DNA from: Adiantum capillus-veneris
Lineage: Eukaryota > Streptophyta > Polypodiopsida > Polypodiales > Pteridaceae
Length of the DNA: 64,000 nt
Assembly (NCBI GenBank): GCA_014529385.2
Contig: CM043950.1
Location: forward strand, 154,980,045 to 155,044,044
Direction: 5' to 3'
A program made the position numbers and the translations under genes. Of this stretch, positions 42,893 through 54,161 are shown piece by piece. Within the stretch, counting starts at the first letter, position 1. Each line of letters opens with the position of its first letter. A model generated the notes under the pieces. The model was not told the DNA's origin. It saw only the letters and a list, made by a program, of their open reading frames with translations, and did no database searches.

Positions 42893-44833
42893 ATGTCAAG
42901 TTCTTTTCCCACGTTCTATGCAAGAAGTGGGGAAGATGCGCAAGAGTTTCTTGACAACTTGGAGATAGCACATCTCATATCCGGGAGAGATGAAGAGGAA
43001 GTAAAGCTACGAGCCTTCCCGTTGGTTCTAAAAGCAGAAGCTAAAGCATGGTATGAGACCTTGCAACCCCAAATCAAGTCCAATTGGGAGAGACTGCGAG
43101 CAAGCTTCCTCTCCAAGTTCGGGCAAGGTGATACTTTTGAAGGACTATGGAAATGTCTTATTGGACATAAGCAGGTATCACTTGAAGACTATCCCTCTTA
43201 TGAAGCAACCTTTGTCAATCTATGGGGTAGGTGGGAGGCTACATTAGAAAATCATGGTGGTGCACCTAACTTTCTAAAAAAAGAGAGATTCATGGTTGCC
43301 TTGTATCCACTTTTAAAGGCTAAAGTAGAGCTAAAATTCCCATCCACCTTCGAAGAAGCACGTGAGGTAGCCATCATCAAGTTTAGAAAACTACACTTCC
43401 GAGCACATAGAGCAAGGGGTTTGAATGAAGTGAGTGAGAGGGAGTCTTCACAAACCATGGAAGCACCAATTAGGGCCCCTCTTGCACAATCTTCACAAAT
43501 AGGAGATAACTCTCAACAAGAGGTTTTACAAAGGCTAACTCAACAGCTTGAGAACCTCACTCTGAATCTAGTACAGGGCCTACCTCAACAACGACAACCA
43601 AGAGAAGGGAATCGCAATCAACGAAGACAAGCTCAAGAGTTGCGATGTTGGAATTGCAATGAAATGGGCCATGGCATGTATAATTGTCCACATCCAAGGC
43701 GACTTCCGGGAGACATATATCCCCCCAGACCGCCTCCTCTCACTGTGCAACAAGAACTAGCTCAAGGCCCACAAATCCTTCGTCGACCACCACCACCAGC
43801 AAATATACCTCCCGTCCCACATGGGGAGGAAGAAAGAGGAGTCAACATCATCAAGCTAGAAGAGGTAATAGATGAGCATACTCTAAACTTTGATGTTATG
43901 CCGGCAGAAAAACGCACAAGAGCACATGATAAGGATGAAAACATGAGAAGTGAAGGAACAAATTCAGCCAGAAGGGACAAGAAGAAGAAGTCAAAGATGG
44001 AAGAAGCTGAAAATAGCAGGAAGAAAAGATCAAGGCGAAGGGAAATTGGCATCAACGACTTCCCATTGGGAAAGGAGCTAGAGCCCTACAACATCCTGGA
44101 GGATTTACAAACCCAAAAGCCAAACATTTCATGGCCTCAACTTCTACACCTATCAGCCAAAGTTAGAAGGCAATGGCCAAAGTTGGTAAGTACAAGAATT
44201 CCAAAAAAGAAAGCAAATCTTTCCATTAAGGTTGTGGCCTCAAATCTACAAAAAGATGTGGAACCCATTGTGGATGCTTACATAAGGGGTAAAAAGGTGT
44301 CTAATGTATATGTTGATGGTGGAGCTCAAATGTGTGTGATCACGGAAAAATCAATGAGCAAGTTAGGGCTTGAAATTACAAAGTCCTCTAATTGTCAAGC
44401 TAGGCTAGCCAACAACTCAAGTGTGAAGTGTTTGGGGATCATTGAAAATGTAAAAGTCTCTGTATGTAACATAGATGCACGAGTGGATATGTATGTCATG
44501 CCAGCTAAGGGGGAGGGCTATCCCATCATCCTAGGGAGGCCTTGGCTCATTGCTGTGAATGCAGATCAAAAATGGGGAAGTGGTCATTTGATTCTTAAGA
44601 AGGGTCAACCGGTGGTGTATGATTGGCGAGAAGGAAAGCAACTAGATATCAACTATGAAACCACGGCAGATGAAGAGAGCGAGGAGGAGAGTCCTTACTC
44701 AAGTGATGAGGAAGCATCAACCAGTGCATCAACCAGTGAAGAGGAGTCTTCTTTGGAGGTAATGGGAATTGTATTCAACGCCAACACTCAAGATGTTCCT
44801 GAAGAAGAAAAACCAACAGACAATCACACATGA
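42893..44833 (+). CDS. gag-protease of Tat-type gypsy element 6
   Basis: 646 uninterrupted codons. Gag core (residues about 1-180: FYARSGEDAQEFLDNLEIAH, AKAWYETLQPQIKSNWERLR, KFPSTFEEAREVAI), a Gln-rich linker, and a CCHC knuckle CWNCNEMGHGMYNC near residue 255. A Pro-rich stretch and a basic KKKKSKMEEAENSRKKRSRR region follow. Next is a retropepsin-like domain with VYVDGGAQMCVIT (Gly where Ser/Thr is usual) and YPIILGRPWL, then an acidic Ser-rich tail. It ends in TGA, and the pol frame continues directly in register. Start: first ATG after small ORF B. Best-preserved retroelement gene of the window. Confidence 0.88.
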   Translation: MSSSFPTFYARSGEDAQEFLDNLEIAHLISGRDEEEVKLRAFPLVLKAEAKAWYETLQPQIKSNWERLRASFLSKFGQGDTFEGLWKCLIGHKQVSLEDYPSYEATFVNLWGRWEATLENHGGAPNFLKKERFMVALYPLLKAKVELKFPSTFEEAREVAIIKFRKLHFRAHRARGLNEVSERESSQTMEAPIRAPLAQSSQIGDNSQQEVLQRLTQQLENLTLNLVQGLPQQRQPREGNRNQRRQAQELRCWNCNEMGHGMYNCPHPRRLPGDIYPPRPPPLTVQQELAQGPQILRRPPPPANIPPVPHGEEERGVNIIKLEEVIDEHTLNFDVMPAEKRTRAHDKDENMRSEGTNSARRDKKKKSKMEEAENSRKKRSRRREIGINDFPLGKELEPYNILEDLQTQKPNISWPQLLHLSAKVRRQWPKLVSTRIPKKKANLSIKVVASNLQKDVEPIVDAYIRGKKVSNVYVDGGAQMCVITEKSMSKLGLEITKSSNCQARLANNSSVKCLGIIENVKVSVCNIDARVDMYVMPAKGEGYPIILGRPWLIAVNADQKWGSGHLILKKGQPVVYDWREGKQLDINYETTADEESEEESPYSSDEEASTSASTSEEESSLEVMGIVFNANTQDVPEEEKPTDNHT

Positions 44834-46021
44834 GGGGATGAAAGATGCCACCACCTTGAAGAAGGATTTGAGAAGATGCTTGCAAAAGATCTTACTTGTG
44901 AGGAGAAGAGGTCCTATATCAATATGTTAAGGAGGTATCCCAATTTGTTTATCACTGACTACTCACAAATAAGAGGTGTAGATGTAATAGAGCATCGAAT
45001 TGAATTGAAACCAGGGACCAAACCCGTGGCTCAAAAGTTAAGGCGACTAGGATCTGTGCAACAAAAGGCTCTCCTACAAGAAGTGAATCGACTCTTGAAG
45101 GCTGGCTTCATCTATCCAGTATCCAACTTCGAATGGGTATCACCTATTGTAGTCACTCCCAAGAAGAATGGTAAGTGGAGGGTCTGCGTGGATTACAAAC
45201 CCCTCAACGCTGCGACAAAGAGGGACCACTTCCCTCTCCCTTTCCAAGATGAAATTTTGAATGATGTAGCAGGTCACGAATGCTACACTGTGTGTGATGG
45301 GTATTCAGGATATTTTCAAATTAGAATAGCAGAAGAGGACCAACCAAAAACCACCTTCATCACACCTTGGGGATGTTTTGCATTCAGAGTAATGCCTTTT
45401 GGGCTCACCAATGCTCCTAGCACCTTCATGAGATTCACAATATTTGTATTTCAGCCATTCTTTGGAAAATCTATAAGAGTCTTTATGGATGATTTCTGTA
45501 TTTATAGTTGTAGATCACTTCACTGCCAAAAGGTTGAAGAGGGGCTTAAGAGGCTCCATCAATTTGGGGGACAACTCAACCCAGAGAAGTGTCATATCGG
45601 TGAATCTCAGGTGGTTTTGCTAGGCCATGTGGTTTCTTCACAAGGAATTCAAGTGGATCCCTCTAAAGTAGAGGCCCTTTTGTCATTATCTCCACTAGAA
45701 ACAACTAAGGAGCTAATGACCTTCAACCACAAAGTGAGGTACATGTCTCGCTTCATCCATCTCCTAGCAGAAGCCATCGCCCCTTTGCATAGGTTGGCAA
45801 GCCAATCTACATTTGAATGGGGAAGGGAACATGCAAAATGTTTTGAGGAAGTGAAGGGCATTCTTAGCTCTCTCCCAATCCTAATGACACCAGATCCAAA
45901 GGAGACCTACTATGTCACTCCAAGTGTAGGTTTCGAAGCAATTGGTATTGTTTTGATGCAAAAAGAGGCCGGTCTATTTTGCAAGCAAGGTGATGACTCC
46001 GGCCGAGAAGGGATACACTGA
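44834..46021 (+). pseudogene. Element 6 reverse transcriptase
   Basis: Same frame as gag, immediately after the TGA. RT motifs: HRIELKPGTKPVAQKLRRLG, PKKNGKWRVCVDYKPLNAAT, CDGYSGYFQIRI, PWGCFAFRVMPFGLTNAPST and FMDDFCIYS with both catalytic Asp residues, then thumb and connection. The style (FMDD, PWG.F.FRVMPFGL) fits the Tat/Athila branch. A frameshift near 45970 stops it inside RNase H, although the domain continues in another frame. Confidence 0.88.
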
Positions 46022-46943
46022 AATGGAGAAAGTGGTCTTTGCAATCTTGTTTGCGGTAAGGAAGTTTTGATCGTATCTTCTCCCTGTGCCATTTGTTTTT
46101 CTCACCTTAGAGCACAATCTACCATATGTAGTACAACACATGAGCCTCTCATCTAGAATAGCAAAGTGGGTGCTTGAACTCCAAGAATTTGAATACACTT
46201 TCCTTGTAGAAGATAGCACAAGAGCAGGACTTGCAGACATTCTCACCTACAAAGTGAGAGAAAGGGAAGGATCACGACTACAAAGAGAGGAAGGCTCAAA
46301 ACAGTTCAAAGTAAAGGAGATTGATAATGCCCATACTTTATGCTTTGACGGAGCTTATCAACGCCAACAATACAAACCAGCAGGGGGAATCATCATTTTG
46401 AACCCACAAAAGGAGGTAATGGTTAGAAAAGGTATCACTCTACCCAGTGTTCACTCTAACAATGAGGCTGAGTATGCTACTCTAACCCTTGGGTTAGAAG
46501 AATGCAAAGAATTAGGCATACAAAGACTTATTATAAAAGGTGATTCTTTGCTAGTGGTCAGGCAAATCCAAGGGACTTGGAGGTGCAAGAATCGTACATT
46601 GTTTGAGTGGCTTAGTAGTGTAAGAGCTTTGATGAAGGGTTTTAAAGCAACACAGGTACAACACATTGTGAGAACTCATAACAAGGAGGCAGACTTACTC
46701 GCAAATGAAAAGCTTCAAATGGCGGTAGGAGGTGTGAAACTATATGAACCCAAATATCAAGGTCAAGAGGAGCTAAAAGACATTATCTTCTTTCTACAAG
46801 CAGGTGAGTGTCCCAAACACTTAGACAAGGTGCAAAGACATAGACTAGTTAAGAAGGCCACACCTTACCAGTTGATCGGGGATGATTTATATCACAAAGG
46901 GAAAGATTTGGTCTTGAGGAGAGTACCAGGTGTGCAAGAGTAG
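45965..46943 (+). pseudogene. Element 6 dual RNase H
   Basis: First RNase H: after the frameshift the reading gives FASKVMTPAEKGYTEMEKVV and, past a TGA near 46070, FVFLTLEHNLPYVVQHMSLS. Second, archaeal-type RNase H: TLCFDGAYQ, SNNEAEYATLTLGLEECKEL, IIKGDSLLVVRQIQGTW and THNKEADLLANE hold the four acidic positions (D, E, D, D). A second RNase H of this type is known from Tat/Ogre-lineage elements. The second domain itself is intact. Confidence 0.82.
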
Positions 46944-47359
46944 AGAAAATTCTTCTTTCATGTCATGATGATGTCTGTGGTGGTCACTTTTCTCAAGATA
47001 TTACAAGTAGGAAGATTTTACAAGCAGGGTTTATTTGGCCGAGCTTACATCGTGATGTCCAATATTGGTGTAAGGCATGTAAGCCATGCCAAATTGCTGG
47101 GGATAGACGACTAACATATGAGCCTCGAGTCCCAATAATATCTTATGGCCCTTTTGAAAAGTGGGGTGTGGATGCAATAGGTCCCCTACCTCGTACTTCT
47201 ACAGGGAAGGTTTTCATCATCATGGGTGTTGACTACATGACACGATGGGCGGAAGCAACAAGCACAACCCGAATCACAGCTGAAGAGGTATCAAAGTTTA
47301 TTTTTGATCATATTTGTAGTAGGTTTGGAACACCCATAGAAATCTTATCAGATGGAGGC
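46944..47359 (+). pseudogene. Element 6 integrase, truncated
   Basis: HHCC region CHDDVCGGHFSQDITSRKIL and HRDVQYWCKACKPCQ, then catalytic core GVDAIGPLPRTSTGKVFIIM and EILSDGG (second Asp). The element ends abruptly at about 47359, before the catalytic Glu. A stop near 46942 separates it from RNase H. Confidence 0.85.
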
Positions 47360-48100
47360 CTTTTTCTTGTGGTTCAATTAGGTCCATCCGTTGTGATTTT
47401 GTTTAGTCGCATCAATTGTGATTTGATTTAGTCGGCTTACATCTTATGTAGTGGACGAACTGATCTGCTTTGTGTATCTATGAGACTGATCAATCGTGAG
47501 ATTATATTTTTGTCAATGATATTCAATATTTGCTATTTGTCCATTGCAGTTCTAAGATAAAATGGCTGATGAAGAACAAGTTTGTGGCACCCAATCAGTG
47601 CCTGATGATCAACATCAAGCGGTTGTTAATTCAACGCATGAAGTCTCTAGCGCATGGTATGTCAGCACAGCAAGCGATGCACACTGCTCGATGACTTTCA
47701 AAATGGGAAAATCCAAACCACATGAAATGGAAAGAGATCAATAATCAAGGACATGATCAAAACAGTATGGCCATGTGAGGACGCGGAGATAAAGAAAGGA
47801 AGGTGGAAGGTATCAAAGTGTCTCCACGAAGCGATCAAAGAAAAGGCTAAGAGGATCTACTTGGAAGTTTATGGTAATCCACTACACAATGCAGATTGTG
47901 CGTTATATTTTGCAAAAATATTATATGTTCATTTTATGCAACAACGACCAGTAGACTTTTCGTCGAAGGAGACAACTGTTGCCACCCATGATATCAAGGA
48001 GAGTTGTGTCACTTTCACTTGAGATGAGCTAGGATTGATAGTTAAAGGCATCGATCTACAATTAAAGAGATAGAAAGTATTTACACGACGACACAATTGG
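47360..48100. other. Unidentified sequence, two short plus-strand frames
   Basis: 47562-47744 and 47753-48022 have balanced composition (KGRWKVSKCLHEAIKEKAKR...) and could be old transposase-related exons upstream of the hAT remnants, but no motif is decisive. Confidence 0.35.
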
Positions 48101-49575
48101 CAGAGAAAGATCCAAAAATAACTCGGATTTCTATAGGCAACCAAACACCCCAACCCTCACAGGTCCTGATGGAGAAAAGTATTCATCGCTTAAGCCAAGA
48201 CGTTCAGAATCTGACACAGCGAGTGAATCCTCCATCTGTACAAGGGACATACATCAGTCACCTTGTCCTGCATCCAAATTTGGTCCCCTCAATATTTTTG
48301 GCACGGAAAATGAGTATAAATTCAAGCAAGCTCGCCAAGATACTCCTAGCACAATTAGAAATCTGTTTGGTGACCAAGATGCTGGTTCTGAGGATATCAA
48401 TTGAGATCAACACACTATGTATAATCGCAAATATGAAGCATTGTTTATGATCAAAACACAATTAATACAAGCTCTTTTATAATTTTTTTTGTCACAATCT
48501 TCCTTCTAATCGCAAGCTATATTGCATCTGTGAAGTTTTTATATGTTTCTAAGTCAGAGTGTTGTGGGTCTCCTTGTAATTCAAAGTCCACATTATTACC
48601 AAATTCTCTTCTATTTTGTCTATAGTGCATTGAGATACACCGACATTGAACTCTTCTTCATCTTCCAGTTGACAATCATACAACCAGGTTGTCATTTCCT
48701 CCTCGTAGCTAGCACTTTCAATGTGATGCAATATCTTTTTGTTGCAAAACATATACACTAATTTTTTCGCTCTATCTGCTAATAGTCTGTTGCGAATAGT
48801 GCTATGAACATACTTGTACAAACTCCGGTTTCTCTCTGAACTTGAGCTGGCAGAGAAAGATGCAAAAATAACACAGATTTCTATAGCCACCCAAACACCC
48901 CAACCCTCATAGGTCCGGATGGAGAAAAGTATTCACCGCTTAAGCCAAGACATTCAGAATCTGACACAACGAGTGAATACTCCACATGTACAAGGGACAC
49001 ACATCAGTCACCTTGTCATGCATCCAAATTTGGTCCCCTTGTTATGTTTTGCATGGCAAATGAGTATCAATTCAAGAAAGCCCGCCAAGATACCCCTAGC
49101 ACAATTAGAGGTGACCAAGATGTTGATTTTAAGCATATCAATTGAGATCGACACACTATGTATAATCGCGAATATGAAGAATTGTATATGATCAAAAAAC
49201 ATTTAATACAAGCTTTTTTATAATGGTCTTTGTCACAATCCTCCTTCTAATCTCAAGCTATATTGCATCTGTGAAGTTTTAATCTGTTTCTAAGTCTGAG
49301 TGTTGTGGGTCTCCTTGTAATTCAACTTCCACACCTATTACCAGATTCTCTTCTATTTCGTCTATAGTGCATTGAGATACACCGACATTGAACCAGTTGA
49401 GAATCATACAACCAGGTTGGCATTTCCTCCTCGTAGCTAGCACTTTTGATGTGATGCAATATCTTTTCATTGCAAACCATATACACTAATTTTTCCGTTC
49501 TATCTGCTAATAGTCTTTTGCGAATAGTGCTATGAACATACTTGTACATACTCCAGTTTCTCTTCGAACTTGAGT
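48101..49575. repeat. 750-bp tandem duplication
   Basis: The block starting CAGAGAAAGATCCAAAAATA at 48101 repeats at 48851 with roughly 90% similarity. Each unit contains a plus-strand open frame starting MEKSIHRLSQD and, on the minus strand, a hAT transposase C-terminal segment. Confidence 0.88.
48549..48890 (-). pseudogene. hAT transposase C-terminal fragment, copy 1
   Basis: SSSERNRSLYKYVHSTIRNR and LLADRAKKLVYMFCNKKI match the hAT dimerisation domain pattern (SxxERxxSxxxxxHxxxRNRLxxxxxxxLVYxxxN). 5' truncated; the tail is ordinary acidic sequence. Confidence 0.8.
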
Positions 49576-49670
49576 TTGTTGCACATTGTGCCAGTACTTT
49601 CATTGCAAGGGGATGTAAGGTCAAGTAATGCTCTCCACCATTCATCATCCACCACTTCCATGCAGGTTGA
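49279..49670 (-). pseudogene. hAT transposase C-terminal fragment, copy 2
   Basis: IQPAWKWWMMNGGEHYLTLH (the W-W...G...L dimerisation start), PLAMKVLAQCATNSSSKRNW and MYKYVHSTIRKRLLADRTEK, then LVYMVCNEKI. More of the domain is preserved than in copy 1. Cut at 49670 by the adjacent LTR. Confidence 0.82.
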
Positions 49671-50794
49671 ATGTAATGGAATTGGATTGGCCTATTAACT
49701 TGAGAGTAGCAGAAATTAATGAGAATACTTTTAGAAATTACTTTGTGAGCATAGCGGGTGAACATAATTGAAGATAGCAACATAATCATAGCAATTAGTT
49801 AACTTGGCATGAACAATACTTTTGCAAGAGAGAGAATTTAGAGAGCATGACAACAATTGAAGACCGGATTTATGTGGAGCCGGTCCCCCTCCAATAGCCA
49901 TTTGTATTATGATTTCTCCCATGAAAAGAGACTTGTTACCATACAATCTTTGTGTTCCTTATGACCTAGGTAATGCAATGAATATGGAAAGCTTCATGCA
50001 TCACAAGCATAACATAAACTTGAAGAAAGCTTTAACTATCCCAAGTCTCAGTCCCAAGACCTCAAACACCTTCGAAGGTGGAGAGAACTAGTAGGGAATG
50101 AGGGTAGGGAAGAGGAAGAAGTAACATTTCATAGGAGAAAGAATTAGTTCCTCCATTATCATAACTCTTCTTGCTAGCATACATAATAGCATAGTAATGA
50201 ATATGGATAAGATGGAAAGCTTAAGCATTGAAGCATGGATCTTAGTTGGATTTGCACTCCATAGCCAAGAGTGTTGGGGTAGGCTCTCAACTTCTCAAGG
50301 AGCTTGGAGAAGGAGATGGAGCTCTGGCACTTTGCATAGCACACAATGAGAGTGTGTGGGAGTGTGTGTGGGTGAGTATACCCCCTAAGCAACCCCCTAG
50401 CTTGCTTTGGTCGACCTCCCCTTGTAGCTCATGTTTGAAGCTCATTGGACCCCTCCAGGCCTAGACAATCACAAGGAGGAGGCATTACAAGCAACAAGGG
50501 TAGCCCTTTCCCCTTTGAGAGAGAAGACTTGATCAATGCAAAGACAATTAATTAAATCTCCTAAATTATCATTGGACCCTTTGGGTGGCCAACCAATAGG
50601 CTTCAGGTACACCATGAGGGCAACATGAGGAGGAACTTGACAAGTGTCATTGCTGCCTCTTAAGGCTTGGGGTTACCTAGAGTGTATGTGTGTGTGAGTA
50701 TTCTCTCACTAGCCCCTACAATATGGGCTCTCCCCCTCTTATGTAGGGATCAATTTGACTTTAGGTGCTCAAGCACTTTAGTCATCAAGCATGA
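49670..50794 (-). repeat. LTR related to element 5 LTR
   Basis: On the minus strand: TGATGACTAAAGTGC ... CCAATTCCATTACA. Shares several blocks with 37022-38580, including the end (TTTCTGCTAC..A.AAGTTA.TAGGCCA) and GAAGGTGTTTGAGGTCTTGGG. It lies between a truncated copia element and a truncated hAT fragment, with no target duplication, so it is rearranged or truncated. Confidence 0.65.
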
Positions 50795-51800
50795 TAAAAG
50801 TCACGAAGTAAAGGTAATTTCCCAAGGATGGAGTTTGCATGGGCCCACAAACATCACTATGCACAAGATGCAACCTATATATGGCCCTAACTGAACCATC
50901 ATTTGGAAACTTAGAACGCTGCATCTTACCCAATATACAGCCTTCATCCGCATGTTTGACAGGTGCTTCAAGAGGCGGCAAAGAAGCAATCTTACCAGAT
51001 TTTTGCAAACGCAGCAAACTCGCAAAATTCAGATGACCAAAACGTGCATGCCAAAGTTTTGCATCTAAAATAGCCTTTGAATCTACAACTTCATTTGCAA
51101 AAAATTTCCGCACTTTTTATACAAAGTGAGTTTATACAGCCCACAATATAAAATGCAAGATGCAACAATTTCATCACCAAAATTGAGATCACGTATTGTA
51201 CATCTGTCATCCACAACTTTGACTACAGACCAAGTCTAGCAAGTTTAGATATAGACAAAAGATTCTTCTTGATCTCATGTACATAAAGTGCATCAACAAG
51301 TGTGAAAGAACTGCCATTTGTAGTAGTAAGCACAATCTTTCCAACTCTCTGAACCAGATAAGAGGCATTGTTGGTACAAGTAATTGAATTCCCATGAGAG
51401 AGACAAATTCAAGAGAGGTGAACAAATCACAATGTGAAGTAATGTGCTTTGTAGCACCACTGTCAAAATACCACACATGTGAATCTATAGCAACTGACAC
51501 ACATGCATCATGGACAACGTGATTATAAGTGCACTTTGCACTAAAAGCCCATTCTACATCAACATCAACATCACAGTCTCCTTTCACAGAAGACTCAACA
51601 ATAGCTGCATTTGTAGTGGAACCAGCATTAGTAGTGGAACCAGCCTCTTTCTTCTTATCTTCTTTGGCCTTCGACTTAGGACATCGCCTGATCAAGTAAT
51701 CATTAGCTTTAGAATAATGGCAATCTTCTTTTTACCCTTATCACCAAAATTTCCAGAAGAATTATTGTCAACAGAAGCATTAGAAACATGTGACTACCAT
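50795..51800 (-). pseudogene. Ty1/copia protease and integrase N-part
   Basis: 51695-51207: a degraded knuckle region (ANDYLIRRCPKSKAKEDKKK), then VWYFDSGATKHITSHCDLFT, a copia protease active site. A frame change, then ...KNLLSISKLARLGL in another frame. 51113-50778: KLWHARFGHLNFASLLRLQK, EGCILGKMQRSKF (pre-integrase zinc region with one Cys lost) and LVHSDVCGPMQTPSLGNYLY (first integrase Asp). Truncated at YFVTFI by the LTR at 50794. Confidence 0.88.
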
Positions 51801-52973
51801 GTAGGGGTGCTTTACTAACAAAGGAGGTCCATGGCGTGTTCCTTGACATGCCCATCATTGGGGTAGGCATGGTAGCCGTGGTGTCATCAAGAGAAAGATG
51901 AGCTAGACTTGGAAAGGTAAAGCTATCACTTGTGGGCTCAGATTGTACCGAGACCCTTGGCAAAACAACATATAGAGGATCCATCGGGCTTACCGAGGGA
52001 GTCTCCATTTGCAATAAAGTTGGTTGCTTAGCCTTCCTTTTATCCAAGAATCTCATGAGACCCATTGAAGGCATGTGGATCCCTTTGTTCTATCTCTCTA
52101 GCTCAATAACCCTATGAATGACATCACGAACTCTGTGTTGTTGCTCCTCTACTTTAGTAGCACCCGATGTTGATTGTAGGACATCTAACCAACCCACATG
52201 ATAGGTGTGACCTATGTATAGGTCGGTTAGAGTTTCTGTTTGTAGTTCGTACTCCCAGTTCTCATTAAGGAATGCTAGATCTAGGATTGAGGTGCTAGGG
52301 GTGTCCTTTGAACTAGATGCAATGTGGATCTCTAACCCTTAGTGGTCACTAATTCAAGAGCACTCGATTGCTCGCCTAGCATGGATGTTGGCATAGGGGC
52401 TTTCGCTTTTAGCTCTCTTCGTTTCTCTGCCTTGCGTAGTTTCTTGATTTCCTTTTCCCTAGCCACAATGATATATCGCTCAATCTCTTGCACTTCGGTA
52501 AGGCTTCTCCGATCAGGTAGTATAACCTCGGAGGGGAATAAATCTGAAGAGTCAGGGGGTGCAGTGAATGGAGTATTCACATGCACACTCTCTGGGAGCA
52601 TGGGGTCTATGTTAGTCATTAATGGCGAATTTACTTCCCCACCCCCTTCATTCACATCGCTAGCTCCATGTTTGGAGCAAGTGGCTCTACTAAAAGTTCC
52701 CTTCAAGCAACTAACCAAGCTTGGCCCGAGGGACCGTGGGCCCAAGGCATGCATGTCTTGGCTTGAACTATCGGGATTCGGCATTGGGTAACCTTCCATG
52801 ATGTCGTAGTCAGAGGAAGAGTCACTAGACGCAATATGTGGGTCCTGAGTGGTACCACCTTGGGTTCCTGTTGAGGCCCTAGAGCCTAATGTGGGAGAAT
52901 AATGAGTGCTCGCGTAAACGAAGTCACTCTCTTTGTGATCGTCCTCTAGCACACGACCAGAGCGTAGGTGCAT
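51800..52973 (-). pseudogene. Unassigned retroelement-type ORF (MHLRSGRV...)
   Basis: 213 codons (52973-52332) starting MHLRSGRVLEDDHKESDFVY, with a Ser/Pro-rich middle and a basic helical end (EIERYIIVAREKEIKKLRKA). One frameshift near 52335 leads to a second open stretch down to about 51800 (LDLAFLNENWEYELQTETLT, FLDKRKAKQPTLLQMETPSV) with one stop (TAG near 52095). The position downstream of a Tat/Athila-type primer site at 54135 suggests the gag-side ORF of that element, but I do not recognise a gag core. Confidence 0.5.
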
Positions 52974-53089
52974 GTGACCTCAACACTCTAGAAGTGTTGT
53001 TGAGTGCCCGTGAAGGTTGCTCACCTAGATTTTTGGGCGGTTGCAACCCAAATTTATGCTTTTTTGTTGTTTTTGGGTCTCAAATTTTT

Positions 53090-53820
53090 CTATTGCATTG
53101 CTACTGATACTAATACTGGTATTGTATTTTTTTGTCTCAAATTTTTGAGCTAGTATTGTACTTGTACTGGTACACACACTGGTACTGGTACTAGACACTC
53201 ACATACGTTTAAACTCAACCAGCTCATTGGACACTTGTACTATTGGTATACTAGTACTAGTACCACTGGTCCTGGCACACTCTGGACACTGATACTGCTG
53301 GTCTCAGATTTCAGTGTAGTACTAGATACTGATAGTACTAATACTACTGGTACTAGATCTATAATGGCATTGATACCCATACTGGTACTGGTTCACTATC
53401 ACTGATAAGGTTAAAGGGTTCCTTACGAGCTGGTTTACAGGTATTGGTAAACTGTTGTGTACTTGTACTGACACTATTACCACTATTGGTACTAGCACTG
53501 GTACTAGACACTCACACGTTAAACTCAACCAACTCATTGTCTAACACAGCCAACTATGCACACACAAACTTACTTGTACTGGTATACTAGCTCTGGTGTA
53601 CTGGTACTGACACACACACATTTTTTTTCTTTTGTTTGTATTTTTTCTTAAATTTTCTCTTTGGTCTCAGATTTTCGAGCTGGTATACTGGTACTGGTAA
53701 GTTTTTTTTTTGTACTAGTATACTAGTACACTGGTACTGGTACTAATATATTAGTATACTAGTACTGTTACCGATATGCTAGTCTACTGGTACTAGTACT
53801 GATATATTGGAGGGCACACA
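53090..53820. repeat. Degenerate TACTGG/TACTAG hexamer array
   Basis: Hundreds of bases dominated by ACTGGTACTAGTACTGATA-like sequence, interspersed with AT stretches (TTTTTGTCTCAAATTTTTG occurs twice). It lies between primer site and first ORF of the minus-strand element, i.e. in its leader. Confidence 0.85.
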
Positions 53821-54134
53821 CTGGGTACTGGACAATGTTTTTTTAATATTTTTTTCTTGTGGATAATGTTGCGCATGGACGTCGAGCTCATGCACAGAGC
53901 CTGTCTCAAGCGCACACACTACTGCACCTCTGGCGAAGGCTCTGTCTAAGCTTCCTAATCAACACTAATCAACATTGCACCCATACCTTCAAACACATCA
54001 CACTACACACGGACATAATTAAAACTGCACATTACATCCACTTAATAGTTCTCATACAACTCAGCAAAAACCAAAAAATAGATGCAAGAAAGGCTTCCAG
54101 AGGTAGCACTGAGTGCTCCTCAAGCTTAGTGCAA
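53821..54134. other. Leader sequence, no gene recognised
   Basis: Between the hexamer array and the primer site. A short plus-strand frame (53859-54149) has no motif and overlaps the primer site, so it is unlikely to be real. Confidence 0.4.
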
Positions 54135-54157
54135 GGCATTCCCCGATAGCGGTGCCA
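54135..54157 (-). other. Primer-binding site, Tat/Athila type
   Basis: On the minus strand TTTTTGGCACCGCTATCGGG continues GAATGCC. It is close to the canonical tRNA-Asp-type site of Tat/Athila elements (TGGCGCCGTTGCCGGGGA), with three changes. Confidence 0.75.
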
Positions 54158-54161
54158 AAAA

